Of a stretch of DNA of 63,692 nt, positions 33,688-43,012 are shown piece by piece. Under the pieces are notes generated by a model that had not been told where the DNA came from, made no database searches, and saw only the letters and a list, made by a program, of their open reading frames with translations. A program made the translations under genes and the position numbers. Location of the stretch: assembly GCA_012837685.1 (NCBI GenBank), contig DUQS01000027.1, forward strand, positions 1-63,692, read 5' to 3'. Each line of letters starts with the position of its first letter. Positions within the stretch are counted from its first letter, which is position 1. The stretch comes from Bacteroidales bacterium. Its GTDB lineage: Bacteria; Bacteroidota; Bacteroidia; Bacteroidales; Paludibacteraceae.

Positions 33688-34956
33688 TTAAAGTCTTCCG
33701 TCAACCAAATCGCGATCAACAAAATTCTTAACATCAAAAATGACAGTACCTTGTGCTTTAAATTTTGCAAAATCAAACGTTTTGAATTTGTCGTGCGCTA
33801 CCGCCAATATCAGAGCATCATATTGTTCATCAGGAAGTTCATTGACAGCATCAATATGGTACTCATGTTTTACGGCATCCACATTTGCCCAAGGATCATA
33901 AACCGTGATATTGTTGGTGTATTCCATCAAAGTATGATAAATGTCCACAACTTTTGTGTTACGAATATCGGGGCAATTTTCCTTGAACGTAATGCCGAGA
34001 ATCAAAATTTTGGAATCTTTTACCATTTTTCCCGCCTTGTTCATATACTTGATGGTCTGATTTGCCACATAAGCTCCCATACCGTCGTTCAAACGACGTG
34101 CGCTGGTCATCACACGAGGTAAGACGCCGTAAACTTGCGCTTTTTGAATCAAATAATACGGATCGACACTGATACAGTGACCACCCACTAAGCCCGGAGT
34201 AAGTTTAATAAAATTCCATTTCGACGAAGCTGCTTCGATAACATCGTTAGTATCGATGTCCATTGCGTTAAAAATTTTAGCCAACTCGTTCATAAAAGCA
34301 ATATTGACATCACGCTGTGAATTTTCTATAATTTTAGAAGCTTCAGCCACTTTAATTGACGATGCTTTGTGTGTACCGTTCACTAAAACAGAATTGTAAA
34401 CGGCATCGACAATATCGGCTATTTCGGGAGTTGAACCGGAAGTAACTTTGCGAATTTTTTCTACCGTGTGAAGTTTGTCGCCCGGATTGATACGTTCAGG
34501 AGAATAGCCGGCAAAGAAATCAACATTGAACTTCAAACCCGAAACTCGTTCTAAAACAGGTATACATTCCTCCTCCGTCATACCGGGATAAACGGTCGAT
34601 TCGTACACCACAATATCGCCTTTGGAAATAACTTCACCAATCGCTTCGCTAGCTTTCAACAATGGGCGCAAATCAGGACGATTGTTTTCATCTACAGGCG
34701 TAGGTACTGCCACCACATAGAAATCACAATCTTTAATATCTTCAATGTTAGCAGTACAACGAAAACCGTTGGCAATAGCTTGTTGTAAAAGTTCATCCTC
34801 CACTTCCAAGGTTGAATCGTGTCCCGACATCAATTCATCAACACGTTTTTTATTCAAATCGTATCCAATTGTCGGATGCTTTGTAGAAAAAAGACGAGCA
34901 AGCGGCAATCCCACATATCCTAAACCGATAACGGCTATTTTACGTTTCGTTTTCAT
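33688..34956 (-). CDS. UDP-N-acetylhexosamine 6-dehydrogenase (WbpA/WbpO/TviB-like)
   Basis: NAD-dependent four-electron oxidation of a UDP-HexNAc to the uronate. 422 residues: GLGYVGLPLARLF (11-23), VPTPVD (84-89), YESTVYPGMTEEECIPVLE, YSPERINPGDK (151-161), catalytic C261 in GGHCISVDPYYL, and FKENCPDIRNTKV. The ERINPGD and GGHCI forms separate it from UDP-glucose dehydrogenases such as the ugd here. It could feed the WbpB-D-I branch (UDP-GlcNAcA) or make UDP-ManNAcA from WecB product; sequence does not decide. Confidence 0.92.
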   Translation of the reverse strand: MKTKRKIAVIGLGYVGLPLARLFSTKHPTIGYDLNKKRVDELMSGHDSTLEVEDELLQQAIANGFRCTANIEDIKDCDFYVVAVPTPVDENNRPDLRPLLKASEAIGEVISKGDIVVYESTVYPGMTEEECIPVLERVSGLKFNVDFFAGYSPERINPGDKLHTVEKIRKVTSGSTPEIADIVDAVYNSVLVNGTHKASSIKVAEASKIIENSQRDVNIAFMNELAKIFNAMDIDTNDVIEAASSKWNFIKLTPGLVGGHCISVDPYYLIQKAQVYGVLPRVMTSARRLNDGMGAYVANQTIKYMNKAGKMVKDSKILILGITFKENCPDIRNTKVVDIYHTLMEYTNNITVYDPWANVDAVKHEYHIDAVNELPDEQYDALILAVAHDKFKTFDFAKFKAQGTVIFDVKNFVDRDLVDGRL

Positions 34957-34962
34957 ATGATT

Positions 34963-36075
34963 TTAATTGTTAATTTGATTTTTATTTGAAGATTCACTAT
35001 TAGCCTTATCAACCAAACGCCATAATATGAATATTAGTATAAAACCTATTACGCAAGTCAAAACCATTAACCAGATAGACGACCAATTACGACAAGCGAT
35101 ACCTAACAAAGTGAAACCTATGGTTACTGTCATCAAAACACAGGTTACTTGTTTGTGTTTCAATCCTATACGCAACAACAAATGGTGAATATGATTTTTA
35201 TCGGGACAAAAAGGCGATGTTCCATGTTTAATGCGCGTAACCGCTACACGCACCGTATCGAACAACGGCACAAAAAGCACACAGATAGCAACGGCAGGAG
35301 CAGCTTTCATGTGGTATATTTGTAGTGTATCAAGAGGCCAGTAAGCATTCAATTCCAAAAATTGGAATGTCAAGTAAGAAATTAAGAAGCCAAGAAGCAA
35401 CGACCCCGAGTCGCCCATGAATATTTTACGGCGACTATCGCCAAAAACATTGTATATAAAAAACACTGCCAAAGAACCTGAAAGTCCATACGCTAAAAGC
35501 GACAAAGCAATGTTACCCGTCAAGTGAAAATAGATAGCGAAAAAGCACGCATAAATTATGCCCATGCCCGAAGCCAAACCATCAACACCGTCTATCAAGT
35601 TCAAAGCATTAATAATAGCTATATAAACAAAAAAAGAGACAAAATAGCTGACAGCGTCGGATAATTCCCAAATAGAAAAAATGCCGTGCATATTGGTTAT
35701 ACGAACATCAGCTAAAACTATAAGAAAACACCCTGCTATTATTTCGCCAAGCAATTTCCAAGATGCCCTCAAATCAATTAAATCATCGATGAGACCCACC
35801 AGCAAAATAGCACAAAAACCCATTAGCAGCGAATAAAAATTGGGAATTTGATGATACTCAAATATACAAAAGAAAATAACAAAGGAAATAAAGATATTCA
35901 ATCCGCCAACATTAGGAATATCGCCTTGATGGGAAGTTCGCTTATTAGGTTTAACCACAAAATTATACTTTTTCGCTACCCTTATGACTAAAGGCATAAA
36001 AAACAATCCTATCAAAAAAGTTATTACGACACCGAATAACGGCATCTGACTTATATTTTCAATTAATTTTTGCAT
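34963..36075 (-). CDS. WecA-like undecaprenyl-phosphate HexNAc-1-phosphate transferase
   Basis: Polytopic initiating transferase of the MraY/WecA (PNPT) superfamily that puts GlcNAc-1-P or similar on Und-P. I start at ATG 36075 (MQKLIENISQMPLF), which overlaps the dehydratase gene by 17 nt; a longer frame has a basic 21-residue extension inside that gene. Motifs: NVGGLNIF, the Asp pair in LIDDLIDLR, NALNLIDGVDGLASG, the nucleophile region MGDSGSLLLGF, and the HHLLLRIG histidines. About ten membrane helices. With the PglC-type enzyme at 25359 the cluster has two unrelated initiating enzymes. Confidence 0.9.
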   Translation of the reverse strand: MQKLIENISQMPLFGVVITFLIGLFFMPLVIRVAKKYNFVVKPNKRTSHQGDIPNVGGLNIFISFVIFFCIFEYHQIPNFYSLLMGFCAILLVGLIDDLIDLRASWKLLGEIIAGCFLIVLADVRITNMHGIFSIWELSDAVSYFVSFFVYIAIINALNLIDGVDGLASGMGIIYACFFAIYFHLTGNIALSLLAYGLSGSLAVFFIYNVFGDSRRKIFMGDSGSLLLGFLISYLTFQFLELNAYWPLDTLQIYHMKAAPAVAICVLFVPLFDTVRVAVTRIKHGTSPFCPDKNHIHHLLLRIGLKHKQVTCVLMTVTIGFTLLGIACRNWSSIWLMVLTCVIGFILIFILWRLVDKANSESSNKNQINN

Positions 36076-38044
36076 AAATCTTGTTTTTCGAATCAATGAC
36101 CTCGTACGGCGAGTTTTTACTGATATATTCAGGGACAATTTTTTTCATTTTTTCCACTACGGCATAGTCTTTTATGTCGTGAGCCAACGAAATAAGTTCC
36201 ATTATTTCCGGCAAAACAGTATCATAATCAAACTTGCACACTTTCGCTATCATTATTTTGTCGTGATAGGTGGGAATTGTATTTTCTTTCGACAATAGCA
36301 ACTCTTCATAGAGTTTTTCACCCGGACGTAAACCTGTGAATTTGATGGCAATATCCACATCGGGAACAAAACCCGCTAACTGAATCATTCGGCGTGCCAA
36401 ATCAACAATTTTGACGGGTTCACCCATGTCGAAAATCAAAATTTCACCGCCTTTACCCATGCTACCGGCTTCCAACACCAACAAACAAGCTTCCGGTATC
36501 GTCATAAAATAGCGAATAATATCGGGATGCGTTACTGTTAGCGGTCCTCCTTTCTCTATCTGTTGCCTGAAAAGAGGAATGACTGAACCGTTGGAACCCA
36601 GCACATTACCAAAGCGTGTTGTGATAAATTGCGTGCACGCACTATTCTCTTTCACCAATTTATTGAATAGCGATTGTACATAGATTTCGGCTATACGCTT
36701 CGACCCACCCATTACATTAGTCGGATTTACAGCCTTATCGGTGGATACCATCACAAAACTTGATACATTATATTTGACAGATAAATCCGCCATATTTTTA
36801 GTGCCTAGCACATTGGTAAGTATGCTTTCGCTTGGATTATCCTCCATCAACGGCACATGTTTATAAGCCGCCGCATGGTAAACAATATCAGGACGATAAG
36901 TTTGCATTAAAGCCTCCATACGCTCGTAGTTACGAACATCACCAATAAAAACAGTGAAACACAAATCGGGAAATTTTTCCTCCATTTCCAAACGCAAATT
37001 GTGCAAAGGCGACTCCGCTTGGTCGACAAGAACCAACATCTTAGGATTGAATGACGTGATTTGACGTGCTATTTCACTACCAATAGAACCTGCCGCACCT
37101 GATATCAAAACAACTTTTCCCGTTATCTGTTTTGCAATATTGTCTTGATTAATAGTTATTTGACGACGGTTAAGCAAATCCTCAATTTGGATGGATTTAA
37201 TTTTCTTGAGACTCTTTTTCAATTTGTCTTCGTCCAAGCGATCTTCATACGATTCAATAAGCGGTGCCGTCAAAACTGATACTTGGTTGTTAAGAAAAAA
37301 ATCCAATTCTTTAGTACTTTTAATATCTTTCATTTTCCAAGGTGAGAATATGACAGCGCGTATTTGTTTTTTCTTGAAAACTTCTTTCAATTTACGTTCA
37401 TCGCTTCGCAAATAGACCGGACAGCCCAAAATCTGCATTTTATTGGCACTTTTGCTATCATCGATAAAACCTATTAACTTGTATTTGGATTCAGTCGTAG
37501 AATGAAGCATTTTGCCAATACTTACGCCGGCGGTCTTTGCTCCATATATCAATACAGGTATTACTTGACCAACACTCACCACAAAATAATCAAACGTAAC
37601 CTTTACAATCAACCTAAGCAGAAAAAGGAACAAAAATGCAAGAACACCATAGACAAGCAAACCAACGCCCAAAAAGAAGCGCACACCAAACAAAAAATAC
37701 CATGCATAATGGATAATAAACAGTACTATAAGCGTAGCCAGCACCGACATTGCCAATTTCAGCGCATCGGCGTATGTGGAATAACGCAGTATGCCTGCAA
37801 ACGTTTGAAACACAAAAAAGAACACCGTTTGACAAAAAAGTGTTACCAACAAACGTGTTTCTACTGCTACTTCTTGGTATTGAGGAATGTTATAGTAGAG
37901 TTTAAGCACCAAGAAATAGGCCAAATAAAAAGCGAGTGTACACAACACTAAATCAACCGCAAGCACTATCCAACGAGGCATATAACCAACAGAGGAGAGG
38001 TTTGAAATAATACCACGTTTGAGATTATTTTTTTTAAACTTCAT
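36059..38044 (-). CDS. Membrane-bound nucleoside-diphosphate-sugar 4,6-dehydratase (PglF/WbpM/CapD-like)
   Basis: First gene of the polysaccharide operon; 661 residues from the ATG at 38044 (an upstream TTG would add seven). Four or more N-terminal membrane helices (about 25-150), a CoA-binding-like Rossmann region (LIYGAKTAGVSIGKML), then a C-terminal SDR domain: GAAGSIGSEIARQ near 316-328, AAAYKHVPLMEDNP, and the modified active site STDKAVNPTNVMGGSKR that lacks the usual YxxxK. These define UDP-GlcNAc C6-dehydratases making UDP-2-acetamido-2,6-dideoxy-4-hexulose, which the DegT aminotransferase can aminate. Confidence 0.93.
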   Translation of the reverse strand: MKFKKNNLKRGIISNLSSVGYMPRWIVLAVDLVLCTLAFYLAYFLVLKLYYNIPQYQEVAVETRLLVTLFCQTVFFFVFQTFAGILRYSTYADALKLAMSVLATLIVLFIIHYAWYFLFGVRFFLGVGLLVYGVLAFLFLFLLRLIVKVTFDYFVVSVGQVIPVLIYGAKTAGVSIGKMLHSTTESKYKLIGFIDDSKSANKMQILGCPVYLRSDERKLKEVFKKKQIRAVIFSPWKMKDIKSTKELDFFLNNQVSVLTAPLIESYEDRLDEDKLKKSLKKIKSIQIEDLLNRRQITINQDNIAKQITGKVVLISGAAGSIGSEIARQITSFNPKMLVLVDQAESPLHNLRLEMEEKFPDLCFTVFIGDVRNYERMEALMQTYRPDIVYHAAAYKHVPLMEDNPSESILTNVLGTKNMADLSVKYNVSSFVMVSTDKAVNPTNVMGGSKRIAEIYVQSLFNKLVKENSACTQFITTRFGNVLGSNGSVIPLFRQQIEKGGPLTVTHPDIIRYFMTIPEACLLVLEAGSMGKGGEILIFDMGEPVKIVDLARRMIQLAGFVPDVDIAIKFTGLRPGEKLYEELLLSKENTIPTYHDKIMIAKVCKFDYDTVLPEIMELISLAHDIKDYAVVEKMKKIVPEYISKNSPYEVIDSKNKIYAKIN

Positions 38045-38094
38045 TACATTTAAGGGTTTATTCAAAACATTTTACATCCCCCTATAAAGGATTG

Positions 38095-38125
38095 CAAAAG
38101 TAGCTAAAAAACAAAAATAAACAAA
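38095..38125 (-). promoter_or_regulatory. Promoter of the polysaccharide operon (TTTG - N19 - TACTTTTG)
   Basis: On the minus strand TTTG (38122-38125) and TACTTTTG (38095-38102) are 19 nt apart, a full match to the Bacteroidota housekeeping promoter. Transcription would start near 38088, about 45 bases before the first cluster ATG. Confidence 0.8.
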
Positions 38126-38182
38126 ATTTTTAAAGAAAAAAGAAGGGCTCTTAAAGGTTATTAGAAAAATGGACAAAAAAGT

Positions 38183-38213
38183 ATTGTTTTTGTTCTTTTT
38201 TTGATTAATTTTG
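38183..38213 (+). promoter_or_regulatory. Promoter of the NamZ-like/FAD-oxidase operon (ATTG - N19 - TAATTTTG)
   Basis: TAATTTTG (38206-38213) matches the -7 consensus and ATTG (38183-38186) lies 19 nt upstream. Start of transcription near 38220, about 17 bases before the ATG at 38237. Divergent from the polysaccharide promoter, about 60 bp away. Confidence 0.65.
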
Positions 38214-38236
38214 TCATTCATTTAAAACTTATTTTT

Positions 38237-39472
38237 ATGAAACTCAAAACATTTCTTTTAAGTTCTTTTATTGTGGCTCTTAGCAGCTGCACAACCGATG
38301 CCGCTACAGTGAAAACCGGCATTGAAGTTCTTCGCGACAACAATTTCGATATCCTTGCGGGAAAACGAGTCGGGTTAATTACTAACCCAACAGGCGTTGA
38401 CAGTCATTTGAAATCAACCATTGATATTTTATATGATGCAAAAAACGTTCAATTGGTTGCATTATTCGGACCTGAACATGGTGTCCGTGGCGACGTACAC
38501 GCCGGCGACAAAGTGGACAATACCACCGACTCAAAAACAGGCGTTCCCGTTTTCTCCATCTTTGGAAAAACACGCAAACCAACCCCCGAAATGCTTAAAG
38601 GAATTGATGTATTAGTGTATGATATTCAGGACATTGGATGTCGTTCCTACACGTTCATCAGCACTATGGGATTGGCTATGGAAGCCGCTGCCGAAAACAA
38701 CATCGATTTTGTGGTACTTGACCGCCCCAATCCTCTTGGAGGAATTAAAATTGAAGGAAATTACGCTGAAGACGGTTTTATTTCGTTTGTCAGCCAATTC
38801 AAAATTCCATATCTCTATGCGCAAACTTGTGGCGAATTAGCCATAATGTTGAACGAAGAAAAAATGCTATCTAAAAAATGCCGTCTCCACGTGGTGAAAA
38901 TGGAAGGTTGGACACGGGAAATGACATGGGAAGAAACCGGTTTGGAATGGGTACTTGCTTCTCCGCACATCCCGCATAAACACTCTGCATTATTCTATCC
39001 CATTACCGGTATTTTGGGTGAACTGTACTACGTTTCTATTGGCGTAGGCTACACACTGCCGTTTCAAATAGTGGGTGCACCATGGATGGAAGCCGACAAA
39101 TTGGCAAATGCTATGAACGCATTGAATTTGAAAGGATTACATTTCCGTCCGATTCATTTCAAACCATTCTACAGCACATTCAAAGGCGAAAATTGCCAAG
39201 GCGTAGAAATACATATTACTGACTACAGCCAAGCAAAACTGTCCGAAGTGCAATTCTACATTATGCAAGTACTCAATGATTTATATCCTGATAAAACAGT
39301 ATTTAATAACGCCGATACTGCCCGTTACTCCATGTTCGACAAAGTGTCCGGCAGCGATTATATTCGCACCACTTTTACCAAAAGGTACCGTTTTGAAGAC
39401 ATAGCAGATTATTGGTACAAAGACGTGGATGCTTATAGAGCACTATCATCGAAATATTATCTCTACGAATAA
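38237..39472 (+). CDS. DUF1343 lipoprotein, exo-beta-N-acetylmuramidase NamZ-like
   Basis: 411 residues from the ATG at 38237 (MKLKTFLLSSFIVALSSC): a lipoprotein signal with lipobox LSSC. The hallmark DUF1343 motifs are all present: KRVGLITNPTGVD, LVALFGPEHGVRGD, VYDIQDIGCRSYTF, LDRPNPLGG. Members of this family (NamZ, GH171) release terminal MurNAc from peptidoglycan fragments, and Bacteroidota members belong to cell-wall recycling. The longer frame starting at TTG 38201 would hide the lipobox. Followed 17 bp later by an FAD/Fe-S oxidoreductase gene. Confidence 0.92.
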   Translation: MKLKTFLLSSFIVALSSCTTDAATVKTGIEVLRDNNFDILAGKRVGLITNPTGVDSHLKSTIDILYDAKNVQLVALFGPEHGVRGDVHAGDKVDNTTDSKTGVPVFSIFGKTRKPTPEMLKGIDVLVYDIQDIGCRSYTFISTMGLAMEAAAENNIDFVVLDRPNPLGGIKIEGNYAEDGFISFVSQFKIPYLYAQTCGELAIMLNEEKMLSKKCRLHVVKMEGWTREMTWEETGLEWVLASPHIPHKHSALFYPITGILGELYYVSIGVGYTLPFQIVGAPWMEADKLANAMNALNLKGLHFRPIHFKPFYSTFKGENCQGVEIHITDYSQAKLSEVQFYIMQVLNDLYPDKTVFNNADTARYSMFDKVSGSDYIRTTFTKRYRFEDIADYWYKDVDAYRALSSKYYLYE

Positions 39473-39489
39473 AATTTATCAGCAAAAAT

Positions 39490-42240
39490 ATGCAATTGCC
39501 AAAAACTTCTGAAATTGATCGTTTAGCATGGGGAACCGATGCCGGTTTTTATCGCTTGCTACCTAAACATGTTGTCCATCCGAACAACGAACAGGAAATT
39601 ATCGAAATTCTGGACTACGCCCGTAAAAACAAGCAATCCATTACTTTCCGCGCTGCCGGAACAAGTCTTTCGGGACAAGCCATTACCGACTCCATTTTAG
39701 TAGTTGTCGGGAAAAAATGGGAAAAATATGAAATAAGCGACAATGGATTAAAAATCAAACTACAACCCGGAATTATCGGACAACGCGTTAATGAATTATT
39801 AAAACCCTACGGACGCAAATTCGGTCCCGACCCCGCATCCCTCAATTCGGCTATGGTGGGCGGTATTGTCATGAACAATGCTTCGGGAATGAGTTGTGGT
39901 ACCCATGCCAACAGCAATAGTGTTATGCTTTCGGCAAGACTGATTTTGGCAGATGGCACCATTTTGGATACCGCCGATGAAAAAAGTAAGGAAAGTTTCA
40001 AAAAAACTCATCCGAAATTCATCGAGGAACTTCAAAAAATTCAAAAAGAAGTACGCGATGATAAAGAACTGACGGCGTTCATTCGCAAAAAATACAGCAT
40101 TAAAAATGTTACAGGATTAACCATTTGTCCGTTGGTTGAATTAGATGACCCTTTCGATGTCATTGCACACTTGTTAGTTGGTTCGGAAGGCACATTGGCA
40201 TTCCTGAGCGAAGTAACCATGAGAACGGAGCCTGACTACAAAAAAACCGCAAGTGCGCTAACCTTTTTTCCTAATACCGATGCGGCTTGTCATGCTGTTA
40301 TTGAATTGAAAAAACGCCCTGTTTCTGCGGTTGAACTGTTTGATTATAAAGCTTTAGCCTCTGTAAAAGAAACAGTAGAAGGTTTCGAAACACTACCATC
40401 TACCACCATCGCCCTTTTGGTCAAAGTGGATTCAGACACGCAACAAGAACTATCCGAAAAAATAGCTCAAACAGAAGCTGTGCTCAATCAATTTACACCA
40501 CTGACCGCTGCTAAATTTACCGACGACCCTAATGTTTACAAAAAATATTGGGCTATGCGTTCCGGTATATTCCCTTCGGTCGGCAGTATGCGCCCCATCG
40601 GCACCACGTGTCTTATCGAAGACGTTGCTTTCCCCATCGAATTATTGCCACAAGCCACAGTTGACTTACAAGCTCTTTTAGAAAAGCACCACTACGATGA
40701 TGCGGTAATTTACGGACACGCTTTAGAAGGCAATTACCACTTCATTATTAATCAAGCATTTGACACACCGGCATCCGTCCAACGCTATGAAGAGATGATG
40801 AACGATGTGATAACAATGGTTGTGGATAAATACCAAGGCTCGTTGAAAGCGGAACACGGAACAGGTCGCAACATGGCTCCTTTTGTTAAAAAAGAATGGG
40901 GTGAAAAGGCTTATAATGTGATGAAAGCCATCAAACAGCTCTTCGACCCCGAAAATATTCTTAATCCGGGTGTTATTTTCAACGACGACCCCAAATGTCA
41001 TATAAAAAATTTAAAACCACTTCCAAAACTGCATCCGTTAGTGGATAAATGCATCGAATGCGGTTTCTGCGAAGTTAATTGCCTTACCTGCGGATTTACT
41101 TTGTCGTCGCGCCAACGTATTGTTATTCAGCGTGAAATAGAACGGTTGAAACAAACGGGCGAAGACAACAAGCGGTTAAAAGCACTTATCAAATCATTCA
41201 AATATTTGGGCAACGCCACTTGTGCAGGAGACGGACTTTGTTCCACAAGTTGTCCGGTCAAAATCAACACCGGAGAATTCATCCACGTCATTCGCGAAAG
41301 GGAAATTGAACAAAGCAAAGCCGCCCGACAATTAGGAATTTGGTCTGCCCGCTATTTAAGTGTTTTACAATCAAGCATAAAAGTCGGACTGAACACCATT
41401 TACATCATCAGTAAACTGCTTGGCGACAAAATTATGAACTTTGGTGCGGCAATTGTCCATAAAATGGGATTACCGCTGTGGACTTCGGCAATGCCCAAAG
41501 GCACAAAAAAAGCAAAAGCAACTTTAAAATCAAATTTAAAAGTAGTTTATTTCCCAAGCTGCATCAACCAAGCAATGGGCGTAAGCAAAAACGACCCCGA
41601 CCAAATGCCGCTGATGCAAAAAACAGTAAAATTGCTCGAAAAAGCAGGATACGAAGTGATTTTCCCGAAAAATATGAAAGGACTCTGCTGCGGAACAATT
41701 TGGGAAAGTAAAGGTATGCCCGATATCGCCAACCAGAAATCGGCAGAATTGGAAGCGGCATTACGCGCAGCTTCCGACAATGGTCGCTATCCCATTTTGT
41801 GCGACCAAAGTCCATGTCTCTACCGAATGCGGAATACAATGAAGAACTTAGAACTCTACGAACCTGTAGAATTTATTATGAAATTCCTTGTCGACAAGCT
41901 CATTTTCACGCCAATTGACGAAACAATTACGGTACACGCCACTTGTTCCACTATAAAAATGGATTTAAAAGATAGCCTCATACAGTTGGCAAAATTGTGT
42001 TCCAACAACGTGGTTGTTCCCGAAGAAGTCGGTTGTTGCGGTTTTGCCGGCGATAAAGGATTTACGCATCCCGAAGTCAATAAATTTGCCCTGCGAAAAT
42101 TGCGTCCGCAAATAGAAAAACACGGCATCACCAGCGGTTACAGCAACAGTCGCACCTGCGAAATCGGGCTCAATACCAATAGCGGAATATCATTCATGAA
42201 CATTGTCTATTTGGTAGATAGGGTAACAACAGCGAAATAA
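39490..42240 (+). CDS. FAD-binding and Fe-S-binding oxidoreductase, D-lactate dehydrogenase type
   Basis: 916 residues. An N-terminal PP-type FAD domain (ITFRAAGTSLSGQA near 50-63; GPDPAS...NNASGMSCG; GLTICPLVELDDP; LLVGSEGTLAFLSEV) is followed by an FAD-oxidase C domain with HALEGNYHF and EHGTGRNMAP. Then two ferredoxin-like cysteine clusters (CIECGFCEVNC, and CAGDGLCSTSCP) and two CCG domains (GLCCGTIWE; GCCGFAGDKGF). This is the fused Dld/GlpC-like architecture seen in cytochrome-linked D-lactate or 2-hydroxyacid dehydrogenases. The substrate is inferred. A strong terminator follows. Confidence 0.9.
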   Translation: MQLPKTSEIDRLAWGTDAGFYRLLPKHVVHPNNEQEIIEILDYARKNKQSITFRAAGTSLSGQAITDSILVVVGKKWEKYEISDNGLKIKLQPGIIGQRVNELLKPYGRKFGPDPASLNSAMVGGIVMNNASGMSCGTHANSNSVMLSARLILADGTILDTADEKSKESFKKTHPKFIEELQKIQKEVRDDKELTAFIRKKYSIKNVTGLTICPLVELDDPFDVIAHLLVGSEGTLAFLSEVTMRTEPDYKKTASALTFFPNTDAACHAVIELKKRPVSAVELFDYKALASVKETVEGFETLPSTTIALLVKVDSDTQQELSEKIAQTEAVLNQFTPLTAAKFTDDPNVYKKYWAMRSGIFPSVGSMRPIGTTCLIEDVAFPIELLPQATVDLQALLEKHHYDDAVIYGHALEGNYHFIINQAFDTPASVQRYEEMMNDVITMVVDKYQGSLKAEHGTGRNMAPFVKKEWGEKAYNVMKAIKQLFDPENILNPGVIFNDDPKCHIKNLKPLPKLHPLVDKCIECGFCEVNCLTCGFTLSSRQRIVIQREIERLKQTGEDNKRLKALIKSFKYLGNATCAGDGLCSTSCPVKINTGEFIHVIREREIEQSKAARQLGIWSARYLSVLQSSIKVGLNTIYIISKLLGDKIMNFGAAIVHKMGLPLWTSAMPKGTKKAKATLKSNLKVVYFPSCINQAMGVSKNDPDQMPLMQKTVKLLEKAGYEVIFPKNMKGLCCGTIWESKGMPDIANQKSAELEAALRAASDNGRYPILCDQSPCLYRMRNTMKNLELYEPVEFIMKFLVDKLIFTPIDETITVHATCSTIKMDLKDSLIQLAKLCSNNVVVPEEVGCCGFAGDKGFTHPEVNKFALRKLRPQIEKHGITSGYSNSRTCEIGLNTNSGISFMNIVYLVDRVTTAK

Positions 42241-42256
42241 TAAATTTTACTTATAT

Positions 42257-42293
42257 CTACGGCAAAAGCAATTCGTTTTTGCCGTAGTTTTTT
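42257..42293 (+). terminator. Intrinsic terminator of the oxidoreductase operon
   Basis: CTACGGCAAAA (42257-42267) pairs perfectly with TTTTGCCGTAG (42277-42287), and six T follow (42288-42293). The next base starts the ATG of the alkD-like gene, so the hairpin occupies its whole leader. Confidence 0.92.
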
Positions 42294-43010
42294 ATGATGA
42301 AAGCCTCTGAAATCGAACAGAAAATCAAGCAGTTAGCCGACCCTTCTAAAGTCAAAATCTTATCCTCCTTCTTCAAAACAGGAAAAGGCGAATATGGCGA
42401 AGGCGACCAATTTATCGGTGTTACCGTCCCTATGCAACGTGCCCTTGTAAAATCAATTAAAACTTTGGAACTAAGCGAAATACAAAAACTGCTTAAAAAT
42501 CCGATACACGAATGCAGAATGACTGCTCTACTCTTTTTAGTAGAAAAATTTAAGAAAGAAAAAAACGAAGAAGCAAAAGCTGAAATCTATAAGTTTTACA
42601 TTACCAACTATCCGTACATCAACAATTGGGATTTAGTCGATTTGTCGGCACCAATCATCGTTGGTGGTTTTCTGCTCAATCGTCCAAAAGACGACCTCTA
42701 CATTTTTGCCAAAAGTACCAACTTGTGGCTACAACGCATCGCCATTGTCAGTACGCTGACTTTTATCCGCAACGGACAATTCGATGACACATTGTCTATT
42801 GCTGAATTGCTACTGCACCATCGGCACGATTTGATACACAAAGCAGTAGGCTGGATGCTCCGCGAAGTCGGTAAACGCGATTTCAACTGCGAATATGCCT
42901 TTTTTACACAAAACGGTCGCTACAAAACTATGCCACGCACTATGCTCAGGTATGCGATTGAAAAATTTCCCGAAGAGATGCGAAAAAACTTTCTTATTGG
43001 GAAAATTTAA
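42294..43010 (+). CDS. DNA alkylation repair protein (AlkD-like, HEAT-like repeats)
   Basis: DNA glycosylase of the AlkC/AlkD family, removing bulky or charged alkyl bases. 238 residues, nearly all helical, with the family motifs GVTVPMQRALVKSI, HECRMTALLFLVEKF, INNWDLVDLSAPIIVGGFLL, LWLQRIAIVSTLTFIRNG and HDLIHKAVGWMLREVGKRD. The conserved W in NNWDLVD and R in W-LQRIA are in place. The start (MMKASEIEQ, 42294 or 42297) follows the terminator directly, so any own promoter must lie inside the upstream gene or the message be nearly leaderless. It ends 2 bp from the convergent ClC gene. Confidence 0.92.
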   Translation: MMKASEIEQKIKQLADPSKVKILSSFFKTGKGEYGEGDQFIGVTVPMQRALVKSIKTLELSEIQKLLKNPIHECRMTALLFLVEKFKKEKNEEAKAEIYKFYITNYPYINNWDLVDLSAPIIVGGFLLNRPKDDLYIFAKSTNLWLQRIAIVSTLTFIRNGQFDDTLSIAELLLHHRHDLIHKAVGWMLREVGKRDFNCEYAFFTQNGRYKTMPRTMLRYAIEKFPEEMRKNFLIGKI

Positions 43011-43012
43011 GA

